A stretch of DNA of 38,995 nucleotides from a virus, in IMG/VR virus record IMGVR_UViG_3300025082_000022, positions 1 through 38,995 of that record; one strand, written 5' to 3'. Positions 7,170 through 13,228 of this stretch are shown piece after piece. Numbering within the stretch: position 1 is the stretch's first letter; the number at the start of each line of letters is the position of its first letter. The position numbers were made by a program, and so were the translations under genes. Under the pieces are notes generated by a model, which was given only the letters and a program-made list of their open reading frames with translations, was not told where the DNA came from and made no database searches.

Positions 7170-8177
7170 ATGAGAAAATTAGCCACAATAAGAAGAATTA
7201 GCAAAATCCACCCGATACCCGATGCTGAAAACATTGAGCTAGCCATAATTGATGGATGGCAAGTGGTGGTGAAAAAACATGAGTTTCGACCGGGCGACCT
7301 AGGGATTTACTGTGAAATTGACTCTTTTTTGCCCATGACGGATCAATTTGAGTTCCTGAGCTCTCGAGGGCTTCAAACTATAGCCAATGGCACCCAGGGG
7401 CATAGGTTAAAAACTGCCAAGCTCTGTGGTCAAATTAGCCAAGGGCTTTTTATTCCCATCCCGTTCATAATCCCGGATAACATATCTAAAATCGAGGGGT
7501 TCGATTGCACTGAGGTGCTGGGAATCCAATTATATGAGCTCAAAATACCAGCGGAACTTAATGGCGAGGTAAAAGGCCCCCTACCATCCTTTATCCAAAA
7601 AACTGATGAAGAGCGGATTCAAAACCACCCCGACTATTTTGAGCGGTGGGCCGGCCACAAATTTACGGTTACTGAAAAATTGGACGGAACAAGTTTCACC
7701 GCCTACCTTAACAAGGGAAAATTTGGCGTTTGCGGCCGAAATTATGAGTTTAACCTGGATACCCAAAAGAAAAATACGTATTTACAAGTTGCGAAAAGCC
7801 TCGACTTAGAAAGAAGACTTCGTGTATTAGGAAAGAATATTGCGATTCAAGGCGAATTAATTGGGGAAGGCATCCAAAAAAACAGATACAAAATAAAAGG
7901 CCACGCCGTCCGATTCTTCACCGTTTTTGATATAGATAAGCGCCGCCCAATGTCCCCAAATGCAACCCTCAAATTTCTTAAAAATATCGACCTTAAGCCT
8001 GTCCCTGTAATCAAAAACGGCTTAGAGTTTAGCTTTAATATAGACTCGATTCTTTCTTACGCCGAAGGAAAATCGGAGCTTTCGGATTCAACTCGAGAAG
8101 GCCTTGTTTTCCGACACACTGATGACTCTAGGATTTCTTTTAAAGTCATTAGCAATAAGTTTTTACTAAATGAGTAG
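7170..8177 (+). CDS. ATP-dependent RNA ligase (DRB0094/Rnl5-like, N-terminal OB domain)
   Basis: 335 residues. The N-terminus (MRKLATIRRISKIHPIPDAENIELAIIDGW) is the OB-like domain typical of the Deinococcus DRB0094-type ligases. The nucleotidyltransferase domain shows motif I EKLDGTS with the adenylated Lys170, motif Ia CGRN (~188-191), motif III IQGELIG with Glu229, motif IIIa FFTVFDID, motif IV REGLVF with Glu310, and motif V SFKVIS with Lys325. It would seal 5'-phosphate/3'-OH RNA ends. It starts at the base after the phosphoesterase stop; that enzyme could remove 2',3'-cyclic or 3' phosphates to make the ligatable end. All catalytic residues are present, so it should be active. Confidence 0.9.
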   Translation: MRKLATIRRISKIHPIPDAENIELAIIDGWQVVVKKHEFRPGDLGIYCEIDSFLPMTDQFEFLSSRGLQTIANGTQGHRLKTAKLCGQISQGLFIPIPFIIPDNISKIEGFDCTEVLGIQLYELKIPAELNGEVKGPLPSFIQKTDEERIQNHPDYFERWAGHKFTVTEKLDGTSFTAYLNKGKFGVCGRNYEFNLDTQKKNTYLQVAKSLDLERRLRVLGKNIAIQGELIGEGIQKNRYKIKGHAVRFFTVFDIDKRRPMSPNATLKFLKNIDLKPVPVIKNGLEFSFNIDSILSYAEGKSELSDSTREGLVFRHTDDSRISFKVISNKFLLNE

Positions 8178-8180
8178 CCG

Positions 8181-8369
8181 ATGAAACACATCATAGAAAC
8201 AAAACATTTTTACCAATGCGAAATTTGCAAAGGAAAACACGATACGAAAGAGGACGCCCGTGAGTGTGAAGAAAGGCCCCTGAGCAAAAACCCTTATTTA
8301 CTTGCGATAAACATCTTTTCGATGAGAAATTTTCACTATCAAAATCACGAGCTCTTTATCCCAAATTGA
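8181..8369 (+). CDS. Small zinc-finger-like protein, last gene of the early operon
   Basis: 62 residues. The N-terminal half, YQCEICKGKHDTKEDARECE, has Cys-x2-Cys, His and Cys in the spacing of small phage zinc-binding proteins. The C-terminal 28 residues are encoded antisense to the toxin gene (8298-8558), which converges on it, so the tail may be a by-product of a truncation when the toxin-antitoxin module arrived. The start follows the ligase stop by three bases. No strong Shine-Dalgarno, so coupling is likely. Confidence 0.55.
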   Translation: MKHIIETKHFYQCEICKGKHDTKEDARECEERPLSKNPYLLAINIFSMRNFHYQNHELFIPN

Positions 8370-8558
8370 ATAAAGGACCCTATAATTACCTATGCGAAAA
8401 CGATAAACATTTTCACTTGCGGCCAACTTCTTATACCCCATTGGCCTAGGGTTTAAGCTTAAGTTTGAAATTTTATCTAAAAGTCGAGCCTGGATGTTTT
8501 TGGGCAGATTCTTTAATTGTTTTTTAACCCCAGTTTTATAGGTAATAGCATACCCCAT
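8298..8558 (-). CDS. RelE/ParE-family toxin
   Basis: 86 residues: KKQLKNLPKNIQARLLDKISNLSLNPRP, then YRFRIGNYRVLYSI and ISHRKDVYRK, the standard strand-helix-strand pattern of RelE toxins. The basic residues at YRFRIGNYR and HRKDVYR match those used for ribosome-dependent mRNA cleavage. Its ATG directly abuts the antitoxin TAA (TAAATG). It is probably a type II toxin held in check by the upstream gene and may stabilise the prophage or exclude other phages. Confidence 0.88.
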   Translation of the reverse strand: MGYAITYKTGVKKQLKNLPKNIQARLLDKISNLSLNPRPMGYKKLAASENVYRFRIGNYRVLYSIWDKELVILIVKISHRKDVYRK

Positions 8559-8810
8559 TTAATCTAGTCCAAGCTCCTCTTTTAGCTTGTCGTGGGTAAT
8601 TACAGGCTCATTTCCATTTAGAATCGCAAGCGCATCCTTAAGGTCTCTTTCGTCCTCAAGTTCCTCATAATATCTTAGATCCTCAATGGGAATAATGGCC
8701 GCGACCTCCTTCCCATGCTTTGTAAGAATCGTTGTATCCTTTGCGTAGGACACAGTATTTATTAGCTCAGCGAAGTTTGTTCTTGCCTCGGTGGTAGTTA
8801 GATTAGCCAT
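8559..8810 (-). CDS. Phd/YefM-family antitoxin
   Basis: 83 residues: MANLTTTEARTNFAELINTVSYAKDTTILTKHGKEVAAIIP is the Phd/YefM DNA-binding fold, followed by an acidic C-terminus (ELEDERDLKDALAILNGNE) that would wrap the toxin. AGGAGG lies just upstream of the ATG. Such proteins repress their own promoter; an inverted repeat lies in the upstream region (8833-8847). Confidence 0.9.
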   Translation of the reverse strand: MANLTTTEARTNFAELINTVSYAKDTTILTKHGKEVAAIIPIEDLRYYEELEDERDLKDALAILNGNEPVITHDKLKEELGLD

Positions 8811-8832
8811 CAGACCCTCCTAATGTGCGTTT

Positions 8833-8876
8833 TGTACATTTCTTACATTCTATACCCATCTAGTGAACATTTCAAA
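8833..8876 (-). promoter_or_regulatory. Promoter and candidate operator of the toxin-antitoxin operon
   Basis: On the minus strand a -10 box TATAGA is at 8854-8849 with a weak TTTGAA about 16 bases upstream (8876-8871). The inverted repeat TGTA-N7-TACA (8833-8847) lies between the -10 box and the start codon, where antitoxin binding would block transcription. A second perfect palindrome, TCGGAGCTCCGA (8880-8891), lies further upstream. Sites are by eye only. Confidence 0.45.
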
Positions 8877-9025
8877 CCTTCGGAGCTCCGAGGGGTGATA
8901 ATAATAATGGTAACAGTATGCGAGCTTTGGCCTTCGATGATTATAAAATAGAAAAAGCTGGATAATCCTTTATTTGACTCTTAAAGTACCTAGAGCAGTG
9001 TTTTGAGCTGATTCGTGCTTGGTTT

Positions 9026-9373
9026 TTATTTGACCGGTAAAGTGCGCAATAAAGATTCTAGGGAGTCGGAGATTTTATCAAGTTTAGATTCGATTCCTCT
9101 TAGAGTCTGGTTTTGGGCAGGCACTGGGTCGTCAATTATAAGATCTATTGGGTGTACACTTTTGCATTTCATTTGTGCGGGAAGGTGGCTCCAACCCATT
9201 TTTTTTGCGTATTCATTTTCTTTTTCCTCAACCATTTCCGCGCGCTCATTCATAGCGGCCGTAAATTGTTCAAAATCCACATAATTTCCACATGCATGCC
9301 CCACAAGAGTATCCGTCAGTTGTCCGCACTTAGCACAGCGTTTATCAGTCATTTCTAAATCAGATCTTTTCAT
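9026..9373 (-). CDS. Hypothetical zinc-ribbon protein
   Basis: 115 residues. Cys-x2-Cys (RCAKCGQL) followed by HAC near residues 13-28 suggests a small zinc ribbon; the rest is hydrophilic and helical, ending in KLDKISDSLESLLRTL, a possible coiled coil. An internal ATG at 9352 (MTDKRCAKCG) is an alternative start. It lies between integrase and toxin-antitoxin on the same strand. No known function. Confidence 0.55.
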   Translation of the reverse strand: MKRSDLEMTDKRCAKCGQLTDTLVGHACGNYVDFEQFTAAMNERAEMVEEKENEYAKKMGWSHLPAQMKCKSVHPIDLIIDDPVPAQNQTLRGIESKLDKISDSLESLLRTLPVK

Positions 9374-9400
9374 CTTTAACTTTCATATATAAAATCCTCT

Positions 9401-9646
9401 CTATATCCAGTGAGATATCCAGCCCGGGCCTACTGGTATGGCGTCGGTTGGGTCAATTAATGGCTCAAGCCTGTTTTCTATATTATAAACATAGCTAACA
9501 GTATCATCCTCCCGTATCGGATATTCTGATTTAATAGGCGTTATTTGTGTTTTAACTTTCATATCCGAATATCTTTCCGCTGTGACCACCATATCCGTTA
9601 GTTCAATATAGTGCTCGTACAAATCAAGGTTTACTATTTCTATCAT
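9401..9646 (-). CDS. Small hypothetical protein
   Basis: 81 residues, beginning MIEIVNLDLYEHYIELTDMVV and ending PVGPGWISHWI. Beta-rich pattern, no motif recognised. It is downstream of the integrase on the same strand and could be co-transcribed. The 112 bases between it and the integrase hold no gene and are a possible attachment-site location, but nothing identifies one. Confidence 0.5.
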   Translation of the reverse strand: MIEIVNLDLYEHYIELTDMVVTAERYSDMKVKTQITPIKSEYPIREDDTVSYVYNIENRLEPLIDPTDAIPVGPGWISHWI

Positions 9647-9758
9647 TTTTTCTCAAAACCCATAAAAATTATGAATTAAGATCCTCATGTCCGCAAGACT
9701 AACCCTAATCGAAACTGTCTGCCAACAATAGTTTTTGAACCTAAATTATACTCATTTT

Positions 9759-10880
9759 TTACGCCGGATGTAATTCCATAGCTTCCCGTCTGGGGAACGA
9801 ACTGGCAACAGAGGCGATCTTTTCAATAGAATTTTTCTTATGAGCATCAGTTAAGTGCGCATATATCATTGTAACCTTTATATCCTTATGTCCAAGCAGT
9901 TCTTTGATTGTCACGATATCAACCCCATTCATTGCCAGGTGACTAGCGAACGAGTGTCTCATGGTGTGTAATGATGTGTCCGGCATCCCTAAATGGGTTA
10001 CAAGTCTTTTGAACGCCTTTCCTATATTATCCATCTTTCCGCCCATTTGGTGACAAAACACATATTTCATTTGATTGTTGTTGCGGCGCATTACCCTATC
10101 GTGCAAAGGATCGATATAATATTCCTTCAAGAACAACAATTCCTGATGTAGCGTTGAATTAATAGGTATCGCCCGGTCCTCGCAGCCTTTAGTATTGAAA
10201 ATGATGCTATTTTTCACGTAGATTAACTTATTGTGAAAATCGATGTCAGACCATTTGAGATTAGTCATTTCGCCCGCCCTGAGCCCGGAATTTAACCCCA
10301 TTGTAATAATCGACTGTAAATATCGGCTCGAATTGTCAAATAGGCGCTTAATTTCTTCATCAAAAAAGAATCGAGGCATTTTTCGCGTCTCTCGTAACTT
10401 TGTCGTTTTAGTAGTGGCTACAACATATGACCACTCCTTAGCAATTTTTAACATATTGGAAATGCAGTTTAAATCAACATTTACTGTTCTAGGCGTCACG
10501 CCCTCTTTTAACCTATAAGCCTTAAAGCCCTCGATTAATTCCTGAGTAATCCCCTGCAACTCTATAGACTCTTTGTCATACCCTGGCAAAGTGTCCATGT
10601 ACCTATAAAGGTTCTTAATAGAGTCTTTTTTCCGCATTAGCGTTCTGGGTCTCTGGTTACAAATGACCCAGTTTAAATATTTTTCCTCAAAAATTTTCAA
10701 CATGATTCGATTAGGCAGCTCAATGCCCAGTCTTTTTAAGGATAACTCCTCCTGTATTTTTCTTAGGGCTATTGAGGCGATGGGTTTTGACACCCTACCC
10801 AGCCCTCTTTTTATTTGTCTCCCATTGATCCTATAGGTTATAAAGTACGTGCCAGACTTTCGTTTATGTAGAGAAGCCAT
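9759..10880 (-). CDS. int: Tyrosine recombinase / phage integrase
   Basis: 373 residues from the ATG at 10880, which has AAAGG upstream; an in-frame extension to 10982 gives 34 atypical residues and contains the control region, so it is rejected. The N-terminal arm-binding part (SLHKRKSGTYFITYRINGRQIKRGLG) and SAM-like core-binding domain precede the catalytic domain. Catalytic residues: Arg201 (GLRAGEM), Lys231 (NTKGCED), His305 and Arg308 (HTMRH), His331 (GHKD) and the nucleophile Tyr340 (TMIYAHL). It would integrate and excise the phage at an attachment site not identified here. It marks the phage as temperate. Confidence 0.95.
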   Translation of the reverse strand: MASLHKRKSGTYFITYRINGRQIKRGLGRVSKPIASIALRKIQEELSLKRLGIELPNRIMLKIFEEKYLNWVICNQRPRTLMRKKDSIKNLYRYMDTLPGYDKESIELQGITQELIEGFKAYRLKEGVTPRTVNVDLNCISNMLKIAKEWSYVVATTKTTKLRETRKMPRFFFDEEIKRLFDNSSRYLQSIITMGLNSGLRAGEMTNLKWSDIDFHNKLIYVKNSIIFNTKGCEDRAIPINSTLHQELLFLKEYYIDPLHDRVMRRNNNQMKYVFCHQMGGKMDNIGKAFKRLVTHLGMPDTSLHTMRHSFASHLAMNGVDIVTIKELLGHKDIKVTMIYAHLTDAHKKNSIEKIASVASSFPRREAMELHPA

Positions 10881-11164
10881 AAAATTACCTTTCATTAATA
10901 TGTAGAGGTATGAAACTAACTGATTATTTAGTTTGCATTTGCAAATGGTATCGAATAGGTCACACAATGTATTGTTAGCCACTTTAAGCTGCTAGACTTA
11001 TTTATTGCCATTTTATCTGTTTGCAATATGAAGTCGCCAACAAAATGATAGTAGAAAAGAGCTAGTAATTGGTGAGAAAAAACTTCAAACATAATATTGA
11101 ACCTCAGCCCAAGGGTATCACCCTCGGCGTGTTGAAATCAACACAAAAATGATATGCTGTGGGC
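10881..11164. promoter_or_regulatory. Divergent control region between integrase and RHH regulator
   Basis: No gene fits in these 284 bases. They hold inverted repeats TTTGCA-TT-TGCAAA (10932-10945), GGGT-ATC-ACCC (11113-11123) and GTGTTGA-AA-TCAACAC (11129-11144). The last overlaps the proposed -35 region of the rightward RHH gene and is a good candidate autoregulatory operator. The integrase promoter must also lie here; the attachment site may as well. Confidence 0.5.
11132..11158 (+). promoter_or_regulatory. Promoter of the RHH regulator, probably leaderless
   Basis: TTGAAA (11132-11137) and TATGCT (11153-11158) spaced by 15 bases. The -10 box ends exactly six bases before ATG 11165, so transcription would start at or next to the start codon. 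No Shine-Dalgarno precedes the ATG. Spacing is shorter than ideal. Confidence 0.45.
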
Positions 11165-11368
11165 ATGAAGAAAAAATTCAACACCAGCCTAGATGAAGAG
11201 CTGTTAAAAAAAACAAGGCTATTCGCGGTAGAAAAAGGCTTAAAAATAAACCAAACGATAGAGGCGGCCTTAAGGATGCTGCTTTATTTCGGCGAAACAC
11301 TAGAGGATAAGCTTATTTCGGATGAAGCTGAAGAGTTGTGTCACGATGCCCACCACCTAGAGCAGTGA
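11165..11368 (+). CDS. Ribbon-helix-helix (Arc/CopG-type) regulator
   Basis: 67 residues. KKKFNTSLDEELLKKTRLFAVEKGLKINQTIEAALRMLLYF reads as the beta strand, helix A, turn and helix B of an RHH DNA-binding domain (strand KFNTSL, turn KGLKIN). An acidic tail follows. An upstream GTG at 11159 could add two residues but overlaps the -10 spacing. It is divergent from the integrase with a palindromic operator candidate between them, so it may control integrase expression or lysogeny, in the way Arc/Mnt act in P22. That role is inference. Confidence 0.72.
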   Translation: MKKKFNTSLDEELLKKTRLFAVEKGLKINQTIEAALRMLLYFGETLEDKLISDEAEELCHDAHHLEQ

Positions 11369-11423
11369 TGATATAATTAGGCAATGACTTTAACCAAGGG
11401 ACTCCCCTAAATATAAAACTGTA

Positions 11424-11564
11424 ATGCCCGTTGAATTTATTCCTATTAATAACTATTCAGACGGAACGTTTAGAGCGCGTAAATCAGTCAAAACCGGATA
11501 TTCAAATGGGATCGTTTTAGCTTGGATGCCGAACCCGGAAATTAACGAGTCAGCATTTTTTTAA
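11424..11564 (+). CDS. Small hypothetical ORF (46 aa)
   Basis: ATG at 11424, TAA at 11562-11564, protein MPVEFIPINNYSDGTF...NPEINESAFF. No Shine-Dalgarno and no known family. It lies downstream of the RHH gene on the same strand, and its stop is inside the 30-bp palindrome. It could be a genuine small gene or chance. Confidence 0.3.
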   Translation: MPVEFIPINNYSDGTFRARKSVKTGYSNGIVLAWMPNPEINESAFF

Positions 11565-11589
11565 AGGGGTCGAATTCGACCCCTTTAAA
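11560..11589. terminator. Perfect 30-bp palindrome, putative bidirectional terminator
   Basis: A perfect inverted repeat with 15-base arms and no spacer. Its core is GGGGTCGAATTCGACCCC, flanked by TTTAAA on both sides. It sits exactly where rightward transcription (RHH gene) and leftward late transcription converge. Each strand gives a GC-rich hairpin followed by only three U before A's, so termination may be inefficient; another role (protein site) is possible. Confidence 0.5.
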
Positions 11590-11596
11590 GCCGTCC

Positions 11597-11743
11597 CTAA
11601 ATCAAAATCAAAAAGATGTTCATCATCCCAAACCGTCCCGACCCTCTCATATTCGTTCTCAGGCCAAATTGATTAGATACCCATTCGTCTTTATCTGTTT
11701 TTTTGCCTCTAAAATGTAGAGAAACAACATATTTGCTATTCAT
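11597..11743 (-). CDS. Small hypothetical ORF (48 aa)
   Basis: Minus-strand ATG at 11743, TAG ending at 11597. Protein MNSKYVVSLHFRGKKTDKDEWVSNQ...NIFLILI with a hydrophobic end. Its ATG overlaps the TGA of the upstream frame (TGATG), a coupled-gene arrangement. It lies beyond the candidate late terminator at 11880-11908, so expression is uncertain. Confidence 0.35.
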   Translation of the reverse strand: MNSKYVVSLHFRGKKTDKDEWVSNQFGLRTNMRGSGRFGMMNIFLILI

Positions 11744-11949
11744 CAAAACCTGGGACGCTCTTCCAGCCAGTATCTCCAGTCACTTAGGTAATTTTTCAGC
11801 CGTTTTATAAAAGTTGGGCGGGATCTGGCTGCAATAGGCGGCCCAATAGACATGGTGTCATTATCTATAACGAAATCATAAAACCCCGGCGACCGAAGAC
11901 AACCGGGGCTACGGACATGCCGTAGGGGCATGTACTTATTGTACAACAC
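11743..11949 (-). CDS. Doubtful ORF (68 aa) across a structured region
   Basis: Opens with GTG at 11949 (or ATG at 11931). The first 25 codons read straight through the hairpin array at 11880-11958, including a terminator-like stem, and give a Pro/Arg/Cys-rich sequence unlike a folded protein. The rest (FIKRLKNYLSDWRYWLEERPRF) is more protein-like, and the stop is coupled to the next small ORF. It may be a short real gene starting further downstream, or nothing. Confidence 0.25.
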   Translation of the reverse strand: MLYNKYMPLRHVRSPGCLRSPGFYDFVIDNDTMSIGPPIAARSRPTFIKRLKNYLSDWRYWLEERPRF

Positions 11950-11958
11950 CTAACGGTG
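11880..11958 (-). ncRNA. Candidate structured RNA ending in an intrinsic terminator
   Basis: Read on the minus strand, 80 bases hold consecutive hairpins: CACC-TAAC-GGTG (11958-11947), TGTAC-N5-GTACA (11945-11931), ACATGCC-N5-GGCATGT (11933-11915), and CCCCGG/CCGGGG (11908-11884) with a C(UUCG)G-type apex, followed by TTTT. A second stem, CTACGG/CCGTAG (11909-11925), is mutually exclusive with the third hairpin. It lies just after the last lysis-region gene, so the minimum reading is a late-operon terminator; a processed small RNA is possible. Confidence 0.45.
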
Positions 11959-11960
11959 CA

Positions 11961-12263
11961 CTAATAAGGCAAAACGTCTTTTAACCCGTCCTGAATTCCT
12001 TTGTCCCAAAACTCGTCAACCTTATCTCCGAGCCTATCGAAATCTGCCGCCATTTTATTCCTGAGTTCACTATCAGGAATTTTAGCTAATTTTTTTCCAA
12101 TTTTTCTCCCAGCTAAATAACATGGCTCTTCAAGCCCCTTTATTACCCATTTAACTGGTGCAAAGTGAGTGTACAGCTTCAGGCTTATCTTCCAAACAGC
12201 AAAGCCGCCAATAATTGATGGCGCCATTGTCGTTACAATATTTTCTAAATTTAATTCAAGCAT
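11961..12263 (-). CDS. Membrane-anchored late protein, possible holin-like
   Basis: 100 residues. One hydrophobic segment near the N-terminus (about 10-32, TTMAPSIIGGFAVWKISLKLY), a second weakly hydrophobic stretch, then a charged helical C-terminus (ADFDRLGDKVDEFWDKGIQDGL). GGGAG precedes the ATG. It directly follows the endolysin gene, a place where holins, antiholins or spanin parts occur, but no family motif is visible. Confidence 0.6.
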   Translation of the reverse strand: MLELNLENIVTTMAPSIIGGFAVWKISLKLYTHFAPVKWVIKGLEEPCYLAGRKIGKKLAKIPDSELRNKMAADFDRLGDKVDEFWDKGIQDGLKDVLPY

Positions 12264-12284
12264 AAGACTCTCCCTTTTTATGAA

Positions 12285-12743
12285 TTAAGACCATGTTTCT
12301 TTCTCTCCATTCTTCCTAAATATAAATACCTCGTTTTTAAATGTCCTCCACGGAACGTTGATGGATACATGGAGCCCATTTGTTTTTTCATAATAAATTA
12401 GCTGCCTAAACGGTAGTTTTTGGCCATGTATCCATTTAAAAATCTCGAGGTTTTCTGCGAGAGAGCTTCTTATATCTGCCGCTGTGGCATCTATATGCTG
12501 AGACTTAGGGCTCCCCCCGACCTGTTTGTTAAGTTCTTCAGAACGCTTCCCAGACTCAATTATCGTTAACCCAAACCTTGCTCGAACCGGAATTAATACA
12601 GAGTCGCACAGCAATCGAATGCACTGCTCATTCTCTTTAGAAAGCGTTATTTTTTTCGCTAATTCAGGAAATTTCGACGATACTACAAACTCTTTGTATT
12701 TAAAGAAGTTGAATTTTGGATTAACAAGTCCTTGGCTTTTCAC
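12285..12743 (-). CDS. Peptidase M15-type endolysin (L-alanyl-D-glutamate / D-Ala-D-Ala peptidase)
   Basis: 152 residues from GTG 12743, chosen because AGGGGCGG lies eight bases upstream and the start follows the previous stop by four bases. A TTG at 12788 would add 15 residues overlapping the upstream gene. The zinc-peptidase motif SQHIDATAADI gives His83 and Asp90 (SxHxxxxAxD), and LHVSI supplies the third ligand His125. This is the M15 fold that cuts peptide cross-links in peptidoglycan. No signal peptide is visible, so export would need a holin. Neighbours on both sides are membrane proteins, forming the lysis cassette. Confidence 0.85.
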   Translation of the reverse strand: MKSQGLVNPKFNFFKYKEFVVSSKFPELAKKITLSKENEQCIRLLCDSVLIPVRARFGLTIIESGKRSEELNKQVGGSPKSQHIDATAADIRSSLAENLEIFKWIHGQKLPFRQLIYYEKTNGLHVSINVPWRTFKNEVFIFRKNGEKETWS

Positions 12744-12747
12744 AACG

Positions 12748-13212
12748 TTATCCGCCCCTAACCCCTGATAGGGCCAGGATCTCCACAATGTTATCGGTGA
12801 GGTTCAATTTATCTACTAAAATGATCACAACAAAGACGACAATAAACATTGTTTTTCCTGATTTGCTGGTAAAAAGTCGCCTAAGATCTTCGTACCAGGA
12901 CAGCTTATTCTTAAACCTATCAAACCCATCCAGCCGCGAGCTTAACTCATCGAACCTCGGGTTGATTTTTTGATCAAATATCTCGTTCAGATCTTTTTTT
13001 AACTCTGCCTTCAACTCCTCATACATTTTATTTGCCACTGAAAAGGCCTCTTTGCTGGTCACCCTTGCGTCCTGAGACATGACGGCGCTTTGATGCGCGT
13101 TTTTGATAGCATCATCGATACGCAAATCCATCTCAGATATCCTCTTGGATACCACGTCGACTTCGGATTCAACCCTGATTACCCTCTCTTCAATTTTTAA
13201 TTTTTCTTTCAT
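12748..13212 (-). CDS. Coiled-coil protein with C-terminal membrane segment (lysis cassette, XhlA/holin-like)
   Basis: 154 residues from ATG 13212 with AGGGG upstream; an ORF start at 13272 would overlap the previous gene. Residues 1-110 are a charged heptad-like coiled coil (RVIRVESEVDVVSKRISEMDLRIDDAI...). Residues about 120-140 are a single transmembrane helix (TMFIVVFVVIILVDKL). Coiled coil plus one C-terminal helix is the layout of XhlA-type lysis proteins. It is immediately upstream of the endolysin. Holin activity is inferred, not shown. Confidence 0.65.
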   Translation of the reverse strand: MKEKLKIEERVIRVESEVDVVSKRISEMDLRIDDAIKNAHQSAVMSQDARVTSKEAFSVANKMYEELKAELKKDLNEIFDQKINPRFDELSSRLDGFDRFKNKLSWYEDLRRLFTSKSGKTMFIVVFVVIILVDKLNLTDNIVEILALSGVRGG

Positions 13213-13228
13213 GTTTTTGCCCCTAGTA

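Noticed and set aside
10881-10982. N-terminal extension of the integrase
   Set aside because: The 34 added residues are Cys-rich and unlike integrases, and the DNA holds a palindrome and likely promoter. ATG 10880 has its own ribosome-binding site.
11560-11589. Palindrome as a protelomerase (linear-plasmid prophage) site
   Set aside because: No protelomerase or plasmid-partition genes are present and an integrase is; 30 bp is also short for such a site.
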